44,118 nucleotides of DNA from NCBI GenBank assembly GCA_028718745.1, contig JAQULF010000007.1, positions 1 through 44,118 on the forward strand, written 5' to 3'. The translations under genes were made by a program, and so were the position numbers. Positions 1 through 7,252 of the stretch are shown in pieces (positions within the stretch are counted from its first letter, which is position 1; each line of letters starts with the position of its first letter). A model generated the notes under the pieces. That model searched no databases and was not told the origin of the DNA. It saw only the letters and a list, made by a program, of their open reading frames with translations. Source of the DNA: Patescibacteria group bacterium (GTDB taxonomy: Bacteria; Patescibacteriota; JACPGU01).

Positions 1-70
1 CTAAATATTCTTCATACTTTTCAAAAGTATTCCCGCCATGAATTGTTACAACCTGTTTTTTACTTTCCAT
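1..70 (-). CDS. Partial CDS, N-terminus only (possible alpha/beta-hydrolase-like protein)
   Basis: An ATG read from position 70 towards the left edge gives 23 codons with no stop, starting MESKKQVVTIHGG and continuing NTFEKYEEYL, so the gene runs out of the window. A hydrophobic strand followed by HGG near the N-terminus is a common opening of small alpha/beta hydrolases (oxyanion-hole strand), but 23 residues cannot prove this. It is probably co-transcribed with the membrane-protein gene that ends its frame upstream at 75, since only four bases separate them. The reading frame is convincing; the function is a guess. Confidence 0.55.
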   Translation of the reverse strand, partial: MESKKQVVTIHGGNTFEKYEEYL

Positions 71-74
71 AAAA

Positions 75-647
75 TTATTTTACTAGTTTTTTTCTCGGGA
101 TAACAATTAGCAACAGCATTACAAAATTGATTATAAATATATATAGAGGATAAGCAAATCCCTGTACCTCCCACTTTTGAATTGCAAATAATGTAAACAG
201 CCCGGCTAGAACATCTAAGATATATGAGAAATAATATTCAGTGTGCGGTAAACGGTAAGTCTTCAAGAGCGCCGGAATCATGCCAACAAAATCCGCCATA
301 ACTGATGCATAGAGACCGAGCGCTGGATTGTCCGTTACTTGCCAAGTAATAATTCCAATAATTGCGATTGCGAGGCAAACCAAGTCGGTTTTTGCCCATC
401 CCCCCATTCCATATTTAAAAGAGAGTAAAAAGATTATCAAGGACGATATGGCACAAATTCCTATAAGCCAAATAGCTACGCGATCATGCCCGGCAAAAAG
501 CGAAGCGGTTCCAAGCACGGTAATGAGAAGCAATACAAGTCTTGTCGTTCTGTGCGGTTTCGTTTTTCCCACCACAATAGACCAACCATAGATAAGATAT
601 GCAATAAAAACTAAAATACTACTGATTAAAATAAACATCGATTGCAT
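75..647 (-). CDS. Seven-helix membrane protein of unknown function
   Basis: 190 residues, almost wholly hydrophobic. I count about seven membrane helices (roughly residues 4-26, 36-52, 57-77, 87-104, 108-128, 139-156, 163-183), ending in a short basic tail PRKKLVK. The segment GMIPALLKTYRLPHTE near residue 121 recalls the proline turn of PQ-loop/SWEET-type transporters, and seven helices would suit that fold, but I do not see a clear PQ motif. The start at 647 lies five bases after the upstream cytidylyltransferase-like gene, so coupling is likely. A second ATG three codons in (638) is possible. No function can be assigned from sequence alone. Confidence 0.7.
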   Translation of the reverse strand: MQSMFILISSILVFIAYLIYGWSIVVGKTKPHRTTRLVLLLITVLGTASLFAGHDRVAIWLIGICAISSLIIFLLSFKYGMGGWAKTDLVCLAIAIIGIITWQVTDNPALGLYASVMADFVGMIPALLKTYRLPHTEYYFSYILDVLAGLFTLFAIQKWEVQGFAYPLYIFIINFVMLLLIVIPRKKLVK

Positions 648-652
648 GAGGA

Positions 653-1123
653 TTATTTCTTCTTTATTTTATTAATTATCGCAGTACTTGATAACCCTTT
701 TTGTGAATTTTCCGGAATCACTTTTAATTTCCAACTATAGCCCTGATACATTTTATCCAATTTATGTTCAACATGAGTTATGGCTAAAATATCTGGTCGC
801 AAATATTCCAAAAGTTTTTTAAATTCTTCGCGAGTAGTCGATTTTTCTAAATAAGTGTAGTCCACACCTTTTAATGCATCTACTACTTCCGCTCTTTGTT
901 TTTGGCTATTAACAGGACGATTCTCTCCTTTCCTTTTTTTTACCAACTTATCTGATTGAACCATAATAATCACTACATCCGCAATTCTGTTGAATGATTT
1001 GACGGCCGAGATATGGCCGGGATGAATAATATCAAAAACCCCACGCTTCACGAGAACCTTTTTCCCTGCTCTCTGCGCTTGATTAATAATCTTTTTGAGT
1101 TCCGCTTTGGATTTAACTATCAT
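653..1123 (-). CDS. Cytidylyltransferase-like nucleotidyltransferase (RfaE2/TagD fold)
   Basis: 156 residues with the signature of the HxGH nucleotidyltransferase superfamily. GVFDIIHPGH at residues 28-37 is the nucleotide-binding HxGH loop. RPVNSQKQRAEVV at 69-81 matches the R-x-x-x-x-x-x-R region after it. KGLSSTAII at 142-150 corresponds to the family's C-terminal ISTS-like motif. Known relatives transfer a nucleotide onto a sugar phosphate, glycerol 3-phosphate or similar small phosphate (RfaE C-domain, TagD, phosphopantetheine adenylyltransferase). The substrate here is not determinable. About 25 extra residues precede the first strand, as in stand-alone RfaE2 proteins. It lies one base from the preceding membrane-anchored gene and five from the next, so an operon is likely. 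Confidence 0.8.
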   Translation of the reverse strand: MIVKSKAELKKIINQAQRAGKKVLVKRGVFDIIHPGHISAVKSFNRIADVVIIMVQSDKLVKKRKGENRPVNSQKQRAEVVDALKGVDYTYLEKSTTREEFKKLLEYLRPDILAITHVEHKLDKMYQGYSWKLKVIPENSQKGLSSTAIINKIKKK

Positions 1124-1124
1124 C

Positions 1125-1430
1125 CTATTTCTTGTATTTCAATAAATTCAATATGACCTGGCAATCAAAATCCGCCTGATTAATCTCGGGATGTTTGACG
1201 CATTCGTCGTAAGCCGCTTGCAATTCTTCTTTGGATAACCCTTCAAATGCTTTTACCATATCTACCGGCTCCGTTTGCTCTGTTGTGTTTTGTGTTGTCT
1301 GTGTCTGCGGAGTTGTTGTAACCGAAATATTCTTTTTCTTAAAAACCAATAAGTAAACTGCTGTCGCAGCAATAATAACGACAACCGCTATTACCGCTAT
1401 CCAAATCCCGGTTTTGTTTTTTGTCTTCAT
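1125..1430 (-). CDS. Membrane-anchored small secreted protein, unknown function
   Basis: 101 residues. A basic N-terminus is followed by one hydrophobic helix (about 9-30), a Thr/Gln-rich linker (about 36-55) and a small charged C-terminal domain containing two cysteines (C77 and C90) that could pair outside the membrane. The start is well supported: a strong Shine-Dalgarno AAGGAGG lies at about 1436-1442, seven bases before the ATG. Single-pass proteins with such linkers are common in CPR genomes as surface-exposed hypothetical proteins. It is the first gene of the minus-strand group that runs to the window edge. Confidence 0.75.
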   Translation of the reverse strand: MKTKNKTGIWIAVIAVVVIIAATAVYLLVFKKKNISVTTTPQTQTTQNTTEQTEPVDMVKAFEGLSKEELQAAYDECVKHPEINQADFDCQVILNLLKYKK

Positions 1431-1539
1431 AAATCCTCCTTTTACCCCGTCAAATTGAATTTTTATTTGACCGGGGTTATTATTATTAATTTTCTAATTA
1501 CTATTTATTTTATTCTAACACAAAAATCTGAAAATGCGC

Positions 1540-1565
1540 AAAATAAAAACCCACCCGTCGGTGGA
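1540..1565 (-). terminator. Rho-independent terminator (bidirectional-looking) ending the putative RNA
   Basis: CCACC at 1551-1555 pairs with GGTGG at 1560-1564 around a four-base loop. On the minus strand the stem is followed by GTTTTTATTTT, a good U-tract. On the plus strand it is followed by ATTTTTA. The minus reading fits as the end of the RNA transcribed from the promoter at 1786-1814. Confidence 0.7.
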
Positions 1566-1779
1566 TTTTTACATTCCTGGAGGGACTCCCATGTCCTCTC
1601 ATACTCGCACCTCAAAAAGAGGCAGCCGGACGGAGATTTTCCGGTCTTCAGGAATTTGTTTCATGAAAACACCGGTACTTTCGGATGGTCTACAAAATCC
1701 ATCATCATGCATTTGCAAGGTTGAATCTCTCGCAAGCAAACCGGCAGTGTGTAGATTCTCTGCTCTTCAAAAGTACAGG
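1541..1779 (-). ncRNA. Putative structured non-coding RNA of about 240 nt (class not recognised)
   Basis: A consensus promoter (1786-1814) and an intrinsic terminator (1540-1565) bracket about 240 nt on the minus strand that hold no convincing reading frame. The region is more GC-rich than its AT-rich flanks and is full of local complementarity. The 5' end TCCTG can pair with CAGGA near the 3' end; GAATCT pairs with AGATTC (plus 1748-1753 and 1718-1723); there is a GATGG/CCATC hairpin, a CCGG/CCGG hairpin and a GCCTC-TTTTT-GAGG hairpin. Pairing of the two ends resembles a closed rod such as 6S RNA. I see none of the diagnostic sequences of RNase P RNA, tmRNA or SRP RNA, so I leave the class open. 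It lies between xseB and the small gene at 1125-1430. Confidence 0.6.
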
Positions 1780-1785
1780 AGGGTA

Positions 1786-1814
1786 ATTGTATTACAAAAA
1801 GAAAATAGTGTCAA
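1786..1814 (-). promoter_or_regulatory. Consensus sigma-70-type promoter for the putative RNA
   Basis: Read on the minus strand: TTGACA (1809-1814), a 17-base spacer, then TACAAT (1786-1791). This is a perfect -35 and a one-mismatch -10 at optimal spacing, one of the two best promoters in the window (the other precedes uvrA). Transcription should start near 1779, where no gene but the structured region follows. Confidence 0.75.
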
Positions 1815-1896
1815 ATCTTTCTTCTCTCTGCCATTTATAAAAATTAATGTGTTTGGTTTTTATTTAAAACTATTTATTTTAAAAAATCGGATTTGA

Positions 1897-2136
1897 TTAA
1901 AATTCTACATCCTCAATTTCTGGCTCAATTTCTTCTTCGATATCGATCCCTTTCTTTATCTCTTCAAATTCATTTTCGATACTCTTTAATCTAGCTTTAC
2001 TGGATTTAATAAGTTCTACTGCTTCTTTAACTTTCTTCAGCCCCTCCTCAACATCTACTTCTTCTTGATTCTCAAACCATTCTGTAATTTCAGATAACTT
2101 TTTTAAATTTTCATTAAGATTTTCATTTTTTGCCAT
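1897..2136 (-). CDS. xseB: Exodeoxyribonuclease VII small subunit
   Basis: 79 residues, all helical and strongly acidic, with the usual family layout: an N-terminal LKKLSEITEWFE, then a helix EEGLKKVKEAVELIKSSKARLKSIE. XseB binds XseA as several helical hairpins in the enzyme that degrades single-stranded DNA to acid-soluble oligonucleotides in either direction. Length matches the family (about 60-85). It lies six bases after xseA, the standard gene pair. The acidic tail (EEEIEPEIEDVEF) is somewhat longer than usual. The identification leans on the neighbour as much as on the sequence. Confidence 0.85.
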   Translation of the reverse strand: MAKNENLNENLKKLSEITEWFENQEEVDVEEGLKKVKEAVELIKSSKARLKSIENEFEEIKKGIDIEEEIEPEIEDVEF

Positions 2137-2141
2137 AATGA

Positions 2142-3455
2142 TTATTTATTAATATGTTTAATTTCAGAATCAATATTTCCGTCAGAAACTCTGATATTTA
2201 TATCAGACCCAATATTTATAGCTTTAATCGAACGGATTACCTTGCCATTACTTGTTGCTATACTATAACCAAGCCTTAACTGGCGCTCCGGATTATCTCT
2301 GTTAATCAGTTTTTCTGAATTATTTAATTGTTTATTAATACTTTCCAAAGCTAATTCAAAATTAGAAAAAGAATAAGTTAGAATAGTATTCATTTTATTA
2401 TTAATACTTTTAGTTGTATATGCAAACTGTTTGAATAGGTATTTAAGAGAATTATCCAAATCAATTTTTGCATTTTGAATTTTGTTTCTATAATTTTGTA
2501 GCGCGATTAATAAATTCTTTTCAATATTATTATATTTATTGGCTATCTTCTCGCCTTCAGCAAGAACAAGGTTGGTTATTTTGTTTATTAAATCATTATT
2601 ATACTCAATCATATTATCGTACAGATTTAATATTCTCCTTTCATTTTTTTCTAACAATAATGCGGCCTGATTCCATGAACTAGAAAGTGTAGTAGCCGCG
2701 ATACTGGAAGTTGAAACAGCAAGATCTGCCGATAAGGCAGCTAAAGGAATATCTTTGTCATGACCAATAGCTACAATCACAGGAACTGGAAATTTGGCGA
2801 CTTCCCTTACTATCATTTCATTATTAAATGGCAACATTGATTCCAATGGACCACCACCACGGGTTATGACCAAAACATCAATGTCAATTTTTTTAAAACT
2901 TCTAATGGCCGATAAAATACTTGGAACTGCCTCTTGCCCCTCAACTCTTGCATCAATAAGTTTTATTTGAAACCCAAATCTATCTAAATTATTAAGAAAA
3001 TCCGCAATAACGGCTCCTTGCCTAGAGGTTATAATGCCAATCTTTTGTGTGTATTTCGGAATCGGTCTTTTTTTACTTTCTTCGAAAAGTCCTGCTGCTG
3101 TTAGTTTGGTCTTTAATTTCTCATATTCTTTTTTTAGTTCTCCTTCCCCGACAAGCTCTACAGAGTCTACCATAAATGTAAGCCTACCCCTAACTGGGTA
3201 TATTTCGGGATGACCAGAAATTATAATCTTCATGCCATCTTCCAATTTAATACCATATATATTATATTTACTTTTCCAAATCACGCACTTTACTAATCCA
3301 CTACCATCTTTTAAGGAAAAATAAATATGACCGGTTGGTCCCATACTGAATTCGCTTACCTCTCCTTCAATTTTAACGATAATTTTACCAAGGCCTCTGT
3401 TAAGCCTTTCGATAAATTCAGAAACTGAAAAAATTTTATTATTACTTGACTCCAT
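2142..3455 (-). CDS. xseA: Exodeoxyribonuclease VII large subunit
   Basis: 437 residues. Residues about 8-100 form the OB-fold DNA-binding domain (IIVKIEGEVSEF, GHIYFSLKDG, VKCVIWKS). The catalytic core follows, with IGIITSRQGAVIADF near 140-155, VITRGGG near 195 and VIVAIGHDKDIPLAALSADLAVSTSS near 227-252, all characteristic of XseA. A long coiled region and a short C-terminal domain (LRLGYSIATSNGKVI) end the protein. With XseB it makes the metal-independent single-strand exonuclease used in repair. It starts 32 bases after the end of the defence-associated rloB-like gene, so it may be read partly from that unit. I see no clear promoter or ribosome-binding site in that gap. Confidence 0.95.
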   Translation of the reverse strand: MESSNNKIFSVSEFIERLNRGLGKIIVKIEGEVSEFSMGPTGHIYFSLKDGSGLVKCVIWKSKYNIYGIKLEDGMKIIISGHPEIYPVRGRLTFMVDSVELVGEGELKKEYEKLKTKLTAAGLFEESKKRPIPKYTQKIGIITSRQGAVIADFLNNLDRFGFQIKLIDARVEGQEAVPSILSAIRSFKKIDIDVLVITRGGGPLESMLPFNNEMIVREVAKFPVPVIVAIGHDKDIPLAALSADLAVSTSSIAATTLSSSWNQAALLLEKNERRILNLYDNMIEYNNDLINKITNLVLAEGEKIANKYNNIEKNLLIALQNYRNKIQNAKIDLDNSLKYLFKQFAYTTKSINNKMNTILTYSFSNFELALESINKQLNNSEKLINRDNPERQLRLGYSIATSNGKVIRSIKAINIGSDINIRVSDGNIDSEIKHINK

Positions 3456-3487
3456 CTTATTTTTCCATTTTTACTATCTATTTAAAA

Positions 3488-4018
3488 TTATCCATTCTCC
3501 ATAATGGAAATTAATTTATTCAATTCGCAAACCTTTAATCTTTGTTTATCCAATAATTCTTTTGGAAATATATTTGAATATTTTGCCAATTCGCCCCTAT
3601 TCTTTTTATTGATATAATTTGATTCAAACTCGCTCTTGCACCAAACAGAATTTTTCCCGTTTGAATTTTTTCCCAAAATTGTTAAAAGCATAAATTCTAA
3701 ACAGGGCGTATTTTCAATCAATTCGATACTTCTTTTTTGCGCTTCTTGTCTTGCCTTTTCCATTTCTGCTTTCGCTTTATCATTATCTAGCATCACTATT
3801 TTTTTACTATAATCACCGGGTACTCTATCGGCATCTATAACAATGCCATCAGCAGTACCACCTCTACCCTTTGATATCGTCACACTAGTACCACTATCCC
3901 GAGAATAAAGACCTCTCAAGTGTTTTAGAAAAACTTCTTCTCCTAATCCTTCACCGACAATAAGAAGCGTTCTTTTGGCTTGGCGTCTTTTTTTCTTAAA
4001 TGGATTGGTTCGCGACAT
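3488..4018 (-). CDS. RloB-like protein, partner of the adjacent AAA ATPase (putative abortive-infection component)
   Basis: 176 residues matching the RloB family by eye. A basic N-terminus (PFKKKRRQAKR) leads to a strand-loop LLIVGEGLGEEVFL at 18-31, like the VEGxTE opening of TOPRIM-type nucleases. An acidic pair VMLDND follows at 75-80, then NTPCLEFMLL at 103-112, the family's conserved SNPCFE-WLL-like segment. RloB proteins are found in phage-defence loci, including AbiL, next to an ATPase of the kind encoded just upstream (18-base gap). The expected role is a nuclease-like effector unleashed by the ATPase on infection; this is inference. The protein is at the short end for the family and I saw no frameshift. 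Confidence 0.8.
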   Translation of the reverse strand: MSRTNPFKKKRRQAKRTLLIVGEGLGEEVFLKHLRGLYSRDSGTSVTISKGRGGTADGIVIDADRVPGDYSKKIVMLDNDKAKAEMEKARQEAQKRSIELIENTPCLEFMLLTILGKNSNGKNSVWCKSEFESNYINKKNRGELAKYSNIFPKELLDKQRLKVCELNKLISIMENG

Positions 4019-4036
4019 TTTTGTTTATTCTTAGTA

Positions 4037-5260
4037 TTATAATTTAGGTATAGCCCCATAAGCTCCAGCGATATATTTGGTATAGTAATTATCGTCCGCT
4101 CGAACACCTGACACTTCATCAAGTCGCCAAGCTTCACTAACTCCTTTTTCATTTTTCTCTACAAGGATAATTTGCTGTTTATCTAATTTGCTTAAAATCA
4201 TATGACTATGGGTACTTAGCAAAAGCTGCGCATTTTTAGGATTGGTTTCGGGTTGAATGAATAATTCAAAAAGATGCAATACCATTTCTGGATGTAAATT
4301 GACATCAAATTCATCAAGCACGGCTATACCACCCTGACTTAATACTAAAAGAATGGTTTTAAGCAAAGCAAACAATTGCTGGGTACCAGAAGACTCGTAA
4401 TGCATAGGAAGATATTCCTTTTTCCCGTCAAACAGGTGAGCAACTTGAGCGGTAAAACGAGGCGCACCATTTTCTTTTTTTTGCTTGCTTATTTCAAACC
4501 CAGTTAGTCCAAGATCAAATTGTGACAATAATTTTTCCGCTTCTTCTTTTAGTTTTTTATTTTCGATGTTGCTATAAAAGTCAAAAGCGTCGAACAATTG
4601 TATGTTTGAACTATGCAATAAACTATTACCGGCCCAGCCAGCCTCAATAACATTGGTTTCGACCTGCTGCCAAGCAGTAGAAATTTTTTTACTCTCCTTG
4701 TGATTTGAGCGGATAGCCGTCTCAATTATACTGGCGTTGGAACGCAACATGTTCGCAAAGCCTTTCGGCAAATTAAAATTTTTTTCTTCAAGTTCGTATT
4801 TATTGTTTTTCCCATTCCATTTACGATAAAAAACTTTCTTAACAGTGCTTTTTTCCCGAGTTTTGTTTTTTATTTTCAATTCTTCTTCTAATATCTTTTT
4901 TTCATCCAGCTTAAAACTATAGAAATAAATATCGCTATCAATTTCAAATACGACGGAAAGCTCAATCAGATCTTTCGCACGACTGCCAAATATAAAAGGC
5001 TTTACCGGCAACGGAGCTGAAGGGTTGAGATTATAGGAATCAGTAATCAACCATTTTAAAAATGGCAATGCTTTAAGCAAGTTGGTTTTTCCTGACGCAT
5101 TGGGACCAATGACAATTTCCGCCTTGGAAAGCCGAACCCCCGATGAAGCCTTGAAATATCCGTTATTAGCGGGAGCTTTGTCATTCACTACAAAATCAAT
5201 AGTTGTTGTGTCGCCGAAGGAATAGAAATTTTTACATGAAAAGGAATGTATTATTATCAT
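4037..5260 (-). CDS. AAA-family (OLD/RloA-like) ATPase of a two-gene defence unit
   Basis: 407 residues. Walker A GPNASGKT lies at 52-59 after an N-terminal strand layout typical of SMC/ABC-like ATPases (SFSCKNFYSFGD). The ABC-type signature ESSGTQQLFAL precedes Walker B AVLDEFD (about 313-319), and the switch histidine sits in STHSHMI at 349-355. This is the AAA_15/AAA_21 type seen in AbiL, PARIS and OLD-like systems, where the ATPase senses infection and controls a TOPRIM or RloB partner. The partner is directly downstream. A promoter lies at 5306-5334 with a short palindrome just upstream of it, so the pair is probably its own transcription unit, separate from the operon that ends at the terminator near 5465-5490. 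Confidence 0.88.
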   Translation of the reverse strand: MIIIHSFSCKNFYSFGDTTTIDFVVNDKAPANNGYFKASSGVRLSKAEIVIGPNASGKTNLLKALPFLKWLITDSYNLNPSAPLPVKPFIFGSRAKDLIELSVVFEIDSDIYFYSFKLDEKKILEEELKIKNKTREKSTVKKVFYRKWNGKNNKYELEEKNFNLPKGFANMLRSNASIIETAIRSNHKESKKISTAWQQVETNVIEAGWAGNSLLHSSNIQLFDAFDFYSNIENKKLKEEAEKLLSQFDLGLTGFEISKQKKENGAPRFTAQVAHLFDGKKEYLPMHYESSGTQQLFALLKTILLVLSQGGIAVLDEFDVNLHPEMVLHLFELFIQPETNPKNAQLLLSTHSHMILSKLDKQQIILVEKNEKGVSEAWRLDEVSGVRADDNYYTKYIAGAYGAIPKL

Positions 5261-5305
5261 ATTATTTTTTTTAATTATATTCTTTATAAACTTTCGACCA
5301 ATGTC

Positions 5306-5334
5306 ATTTTAGCGCACTTTTTGTATTATTGCAA
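5306..5334 (-). promoter_or_regulatory. Promoter of the ATPase/RloB-like unit
   Basis: On the minus strand TTGCAA (5329-5334), 17 bases, TAAAAT (5306-5311). It lies 46 bases upstream of the ATPase start. Confidence 0.5.
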
Positions 5335-5337
5335 TAC

Positions 5338-5359
5338 TTTATACAAAAGATTGTATAAA
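5338..5359. promoter_or_regulatory. Short palindrome upstream of the ATPase promoter, possible operator
   Basis: TTTATACAA (5338-5346) and TTGTATAAA (5351-5359) form a perfect 9-base inverted repeat around AAGA, three bases upstream of the -35 box. The position suits a regulator site. It could equally be a chance AT-rich dyad. Confidence 0.35.
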
Positions 5360-5464
5360 AAGACTTAATAAGACAATAATAAGCCCTTTTTAGCTGAAAA
5401 TGCGCTAACCAAAAAAATACTTTTCCACAACATACTTATCACAATTTTGTAACCCAGCTCAAAC

Positions 5465-5490
5465 AAAACCGACTCGCAAGAATCGGTTTT
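5465..5490 (-). terminator. Terminator after the five-gene defence operon
   Basis: AAAACCGA (5465-5472) pairs with TCGGTTTT (5483-5490). On the minus strand the stem ends in TTTTGTTTG. On the plus strand it runs into ATTTTTTTAG, so it could act both ways. It lies 54 bases beyond the stop of the last gene of the operon. Confidence 0.55.
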
Positions 5491-5543
5491 ATTTTTTTAG
5501 TTTTTTTGCCTCAAGAAGTTGTATGATTTTAGGCGTAAAATTT

Positions 5544-6122
5544 TTATTGTGGCATTGCATCCATAGATTTTAAAAACTCTTTGAGATCCCAGAACAATAG
5601 CTTTATAAAGAGAATAAATAAGACGACCAGAATTAAAGAGTTCAATATAAAGCCTAGATATCCAGAGAGGATCATGGCCACAAGAGACAACACAACAATT
5701 ATCAGCGACCATCTTACTACTGTTTTTTTAAAAATTAATTTTAAGCCCTCTTCGATAGACCTTACTGCTGCTAGAAGTTTAGCTGTTCTGTCTGCGGTAG
5801 CGCAATATTCTTCGTTCAATTTGCATTTGTTTTTTTCGAGTTTGTTCTGGAGTTCGCGAGGCTCCAAAAGTGCTGGTTCGTAAACCTTCCATTCACATTT
5901 ATTATCTACCTCGTTTTTTCTAATTTCGTCTAAAACATTTTTACTAGCATCCTTTATGCGGCGTAAATCATCCATAATGCTGGCTCTTCGATAAAAATAT
6001 GCTACGATCATAATAGAAATAAGTGTAAGAGATCCCATAAAGAACATTTCATATAGCAAAGCAAAATTAACCTTATTGCTTTCAATTAAATAATTAAACA
6101 ATTGTAAAATTTTTTGATCCAT
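5544..6122 (-). CDS. Small membrane protein with cytoplasmic coiled domain, last gene of the defence operon
   Basis: 192 residues not recognised. The layout is one membrane helix (about 22-44), a charged, mainly helical middle of about 90 residues (DDLRRIKDASKNVLDEIRKNE onward) with three cysteines, then two closely spaced membrane helices (about 138-156 and 159-176) and a short tail. Helical-domain plus paired-helix proteins at the end of defence operons often act as membrane effectors, such as SLATT-type two-helix proteins. I see no specific SLATT motif, so this is only analogy. It starts 17 bases after the DUF262-HNH gene and is followed by the operon's terminator, which argues that it belongs to the system. 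Confidence 0.7.
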   Translation of the reverse strand: MDQKILQLFNYLIESNKVNFALLYEMFFMGSLTLISIMIVAYFYRRASIMDDLRRIKDASKNVLDEIRKNEVDNKCEWKVYEPALLEPRELQNKLEKNKCKLNEEYCATADRTAKLLAAVRSIEEGLKLIFKKTVVRWSLIIVVLSLVAMILSGYLGFILNSLILVVLFILFIKLLFWDLKEFLKSMDAMPQ

Positions 6123-6139
6123 TGCTATATCCCTCGCCT

Positions 6140-7237
6140 TTATTTCCCCGATTTGGTTCGATTATGTTCTTTACACAGCATCTGACAATTTTTTGAAATT
6201 GTTTTTCCTCCTTCATGCCAAGGTTTTATATGATCAGCCTCCATCTCTTCAATTTCCCATTTCTTTTTCTTACTTTCCCCCTTGCAGTGCGGGCAGATTC
6301 CTTTTTGCTTTTCATATGCTTCGCGTTTCATTTTGTCGGTAAATGCTCGAATGTTCAAATATTTTTCATTTCTGGTTAAAACATATTCATAAATACCTGA
6401 TTTTCTGGTCACATCTTCATCTTGCATCAGCTTGGTTATCTCTTTTTCTAATTTAGCCGAATCAAATTTTTTATCTTTAAATTCATTATACAAAAAGCCA
6501 AATTGAACACCTTTCATTTCTTTGCGGTATTTTGGGAAAACCGCCTGCGCCCAATTTATCACATTTTGAAAATACATCCACAATTCTTCAGCTATTGCTT
6601 TATGCTGATTCTTCCCCATGTATTCCTCAATATTATCCTTACTGATCCATCTGATCGCGGTCTCCAAATAATCTTGGCGAATCGGTGAACCAGTTAAATA
6701 ATCATTACCCATGCCATAAGCTGGGCAGCCGGTTTTGCTAAAATATCTCTTGGCATCAGTCAGCCATGGTCCGGTATAAATTGCATTCCTTAATTCTTGA
6801 TCGGTCAGTTTCTCGCCGGCAATGTTTATGATTTTGAACCAATCCAATTTCTCCTTGTCTGTTCCTTCGCAAAAATAGATCATTAATTTGTAATTCAAAA
6901 TTTGTTCTCTGTCCGTGTCTGTAAGGTTGTGAAAGTACAAATTATTTAATGAAAACTTACCTTCAATATATTCGCAAAAACTAATAGTTCTCTGTTGACC
7001 ATCCAAAACTTCAAAAGTTCCATCTTCGTTTTTTACCCAATACATCACATTAAGCGGGAAATCTTTATTAATTGTTTCAATCACGGCGTTTCTTTTGTCG
7101 TCTTTATACACAAACTCGCGCTGATATTTTGGGCGAATATTTAATTTCCCGCCATAACCAACCACACCTTCTTCGTCGTTATTCTTATACCCATTCGCAA
7201 CTTCCTTAATTGTGATTTCTTTAAGTTGAATTTTCAT
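6140..7237 (-). CDS. DUF262 (GmrS/ParB-like) protein with C-terminal HNH nuclease domain
   Basis: 365 residues. The N-terminal DUF262 domain shows RPKYQREFVY at 35-44 and VLDGQQRT at 77-84, the motif pair of the ParB/Srx-like NTP-binding fold found in GmrS, SspE and DndB-like proteins. The C-terminal 50 residues are a zinc-type HNH endonuclease: CPHC at 315-318, EADHIKPWHEGG at 333-344 with the catalytic DH, N350, then C355-KEH-N. This joins in one short chain the two activities of GmrSD type IV restriction enzymes. All catalytic residues look intact. It sits fourth in the operon, 15 bases after the DUF6602 gene. A role as nuclease in phage restriction is inference from family and context. 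Confidence 0.88.
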   Translation of the reverse strand: MKIQLKEITIKEVANGYKNNDEEGVVGYGGKLNIRPKYQREFVYKDDKRNAVIETINKDFPLNVMYWVKNEDGTFEVLDGQQRTISFCEYIEGKFSLNNLYFHNLTDTDREQILNYKLMIYFCEGTDKEKLDWFKIINIAGEKLTDQELRNAIYTGPWLTDAKRYFSKTGCPAYGMGNDYLTGSPIRQDYLETAIRWISKDNIEEYMGKNQHKAIAEELWMYFQNVINWAQAVFPKYRKEMKGVQFGFLYNEFKDKKFDSAKLEKEITKLMQDEDVTRKSGIYEYVLTRNEKYLNIRAFTDKMKREAYEKQKGICPHCKGESKKKKWEIEEMEADHIKPWHEGGKTISKNCQMLCKEHNRTKSGK

Positions 7238-7252
7238 AAAATTATTTTTAAT

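Noticed and set aside
1640-1720. Hammerhead-ribozyme-like bits (TGATGA, then a stem, then GAAA) in the putative RNA
   Set aside because: The C before TGATGA is missing and three extra bases lie between stem II and GAAA, so the core does not close.
1534-1896. Plus-strand open frames of 89 and 120 residues over the 1455-1896 gap
   Set aside because: No protein-like pattern or ribosome site, and they run against a strong minus-strand promoter and terminator. The region is better explained as a structured RNA.
3943-4152. 69-residue minus-strand frame across the ATPase/RloB-like junction
   Set aside because: Overlaps the conserved ends of both real genes and shows no protein-like pattern.
5311-5409. 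TTAGCGCA and TGCGCTAA, an 8-base inverted repeat 84 bases apart near the ATPase promoter
   Set aside because: Too short and too far apart to support as a site. It may be chance.
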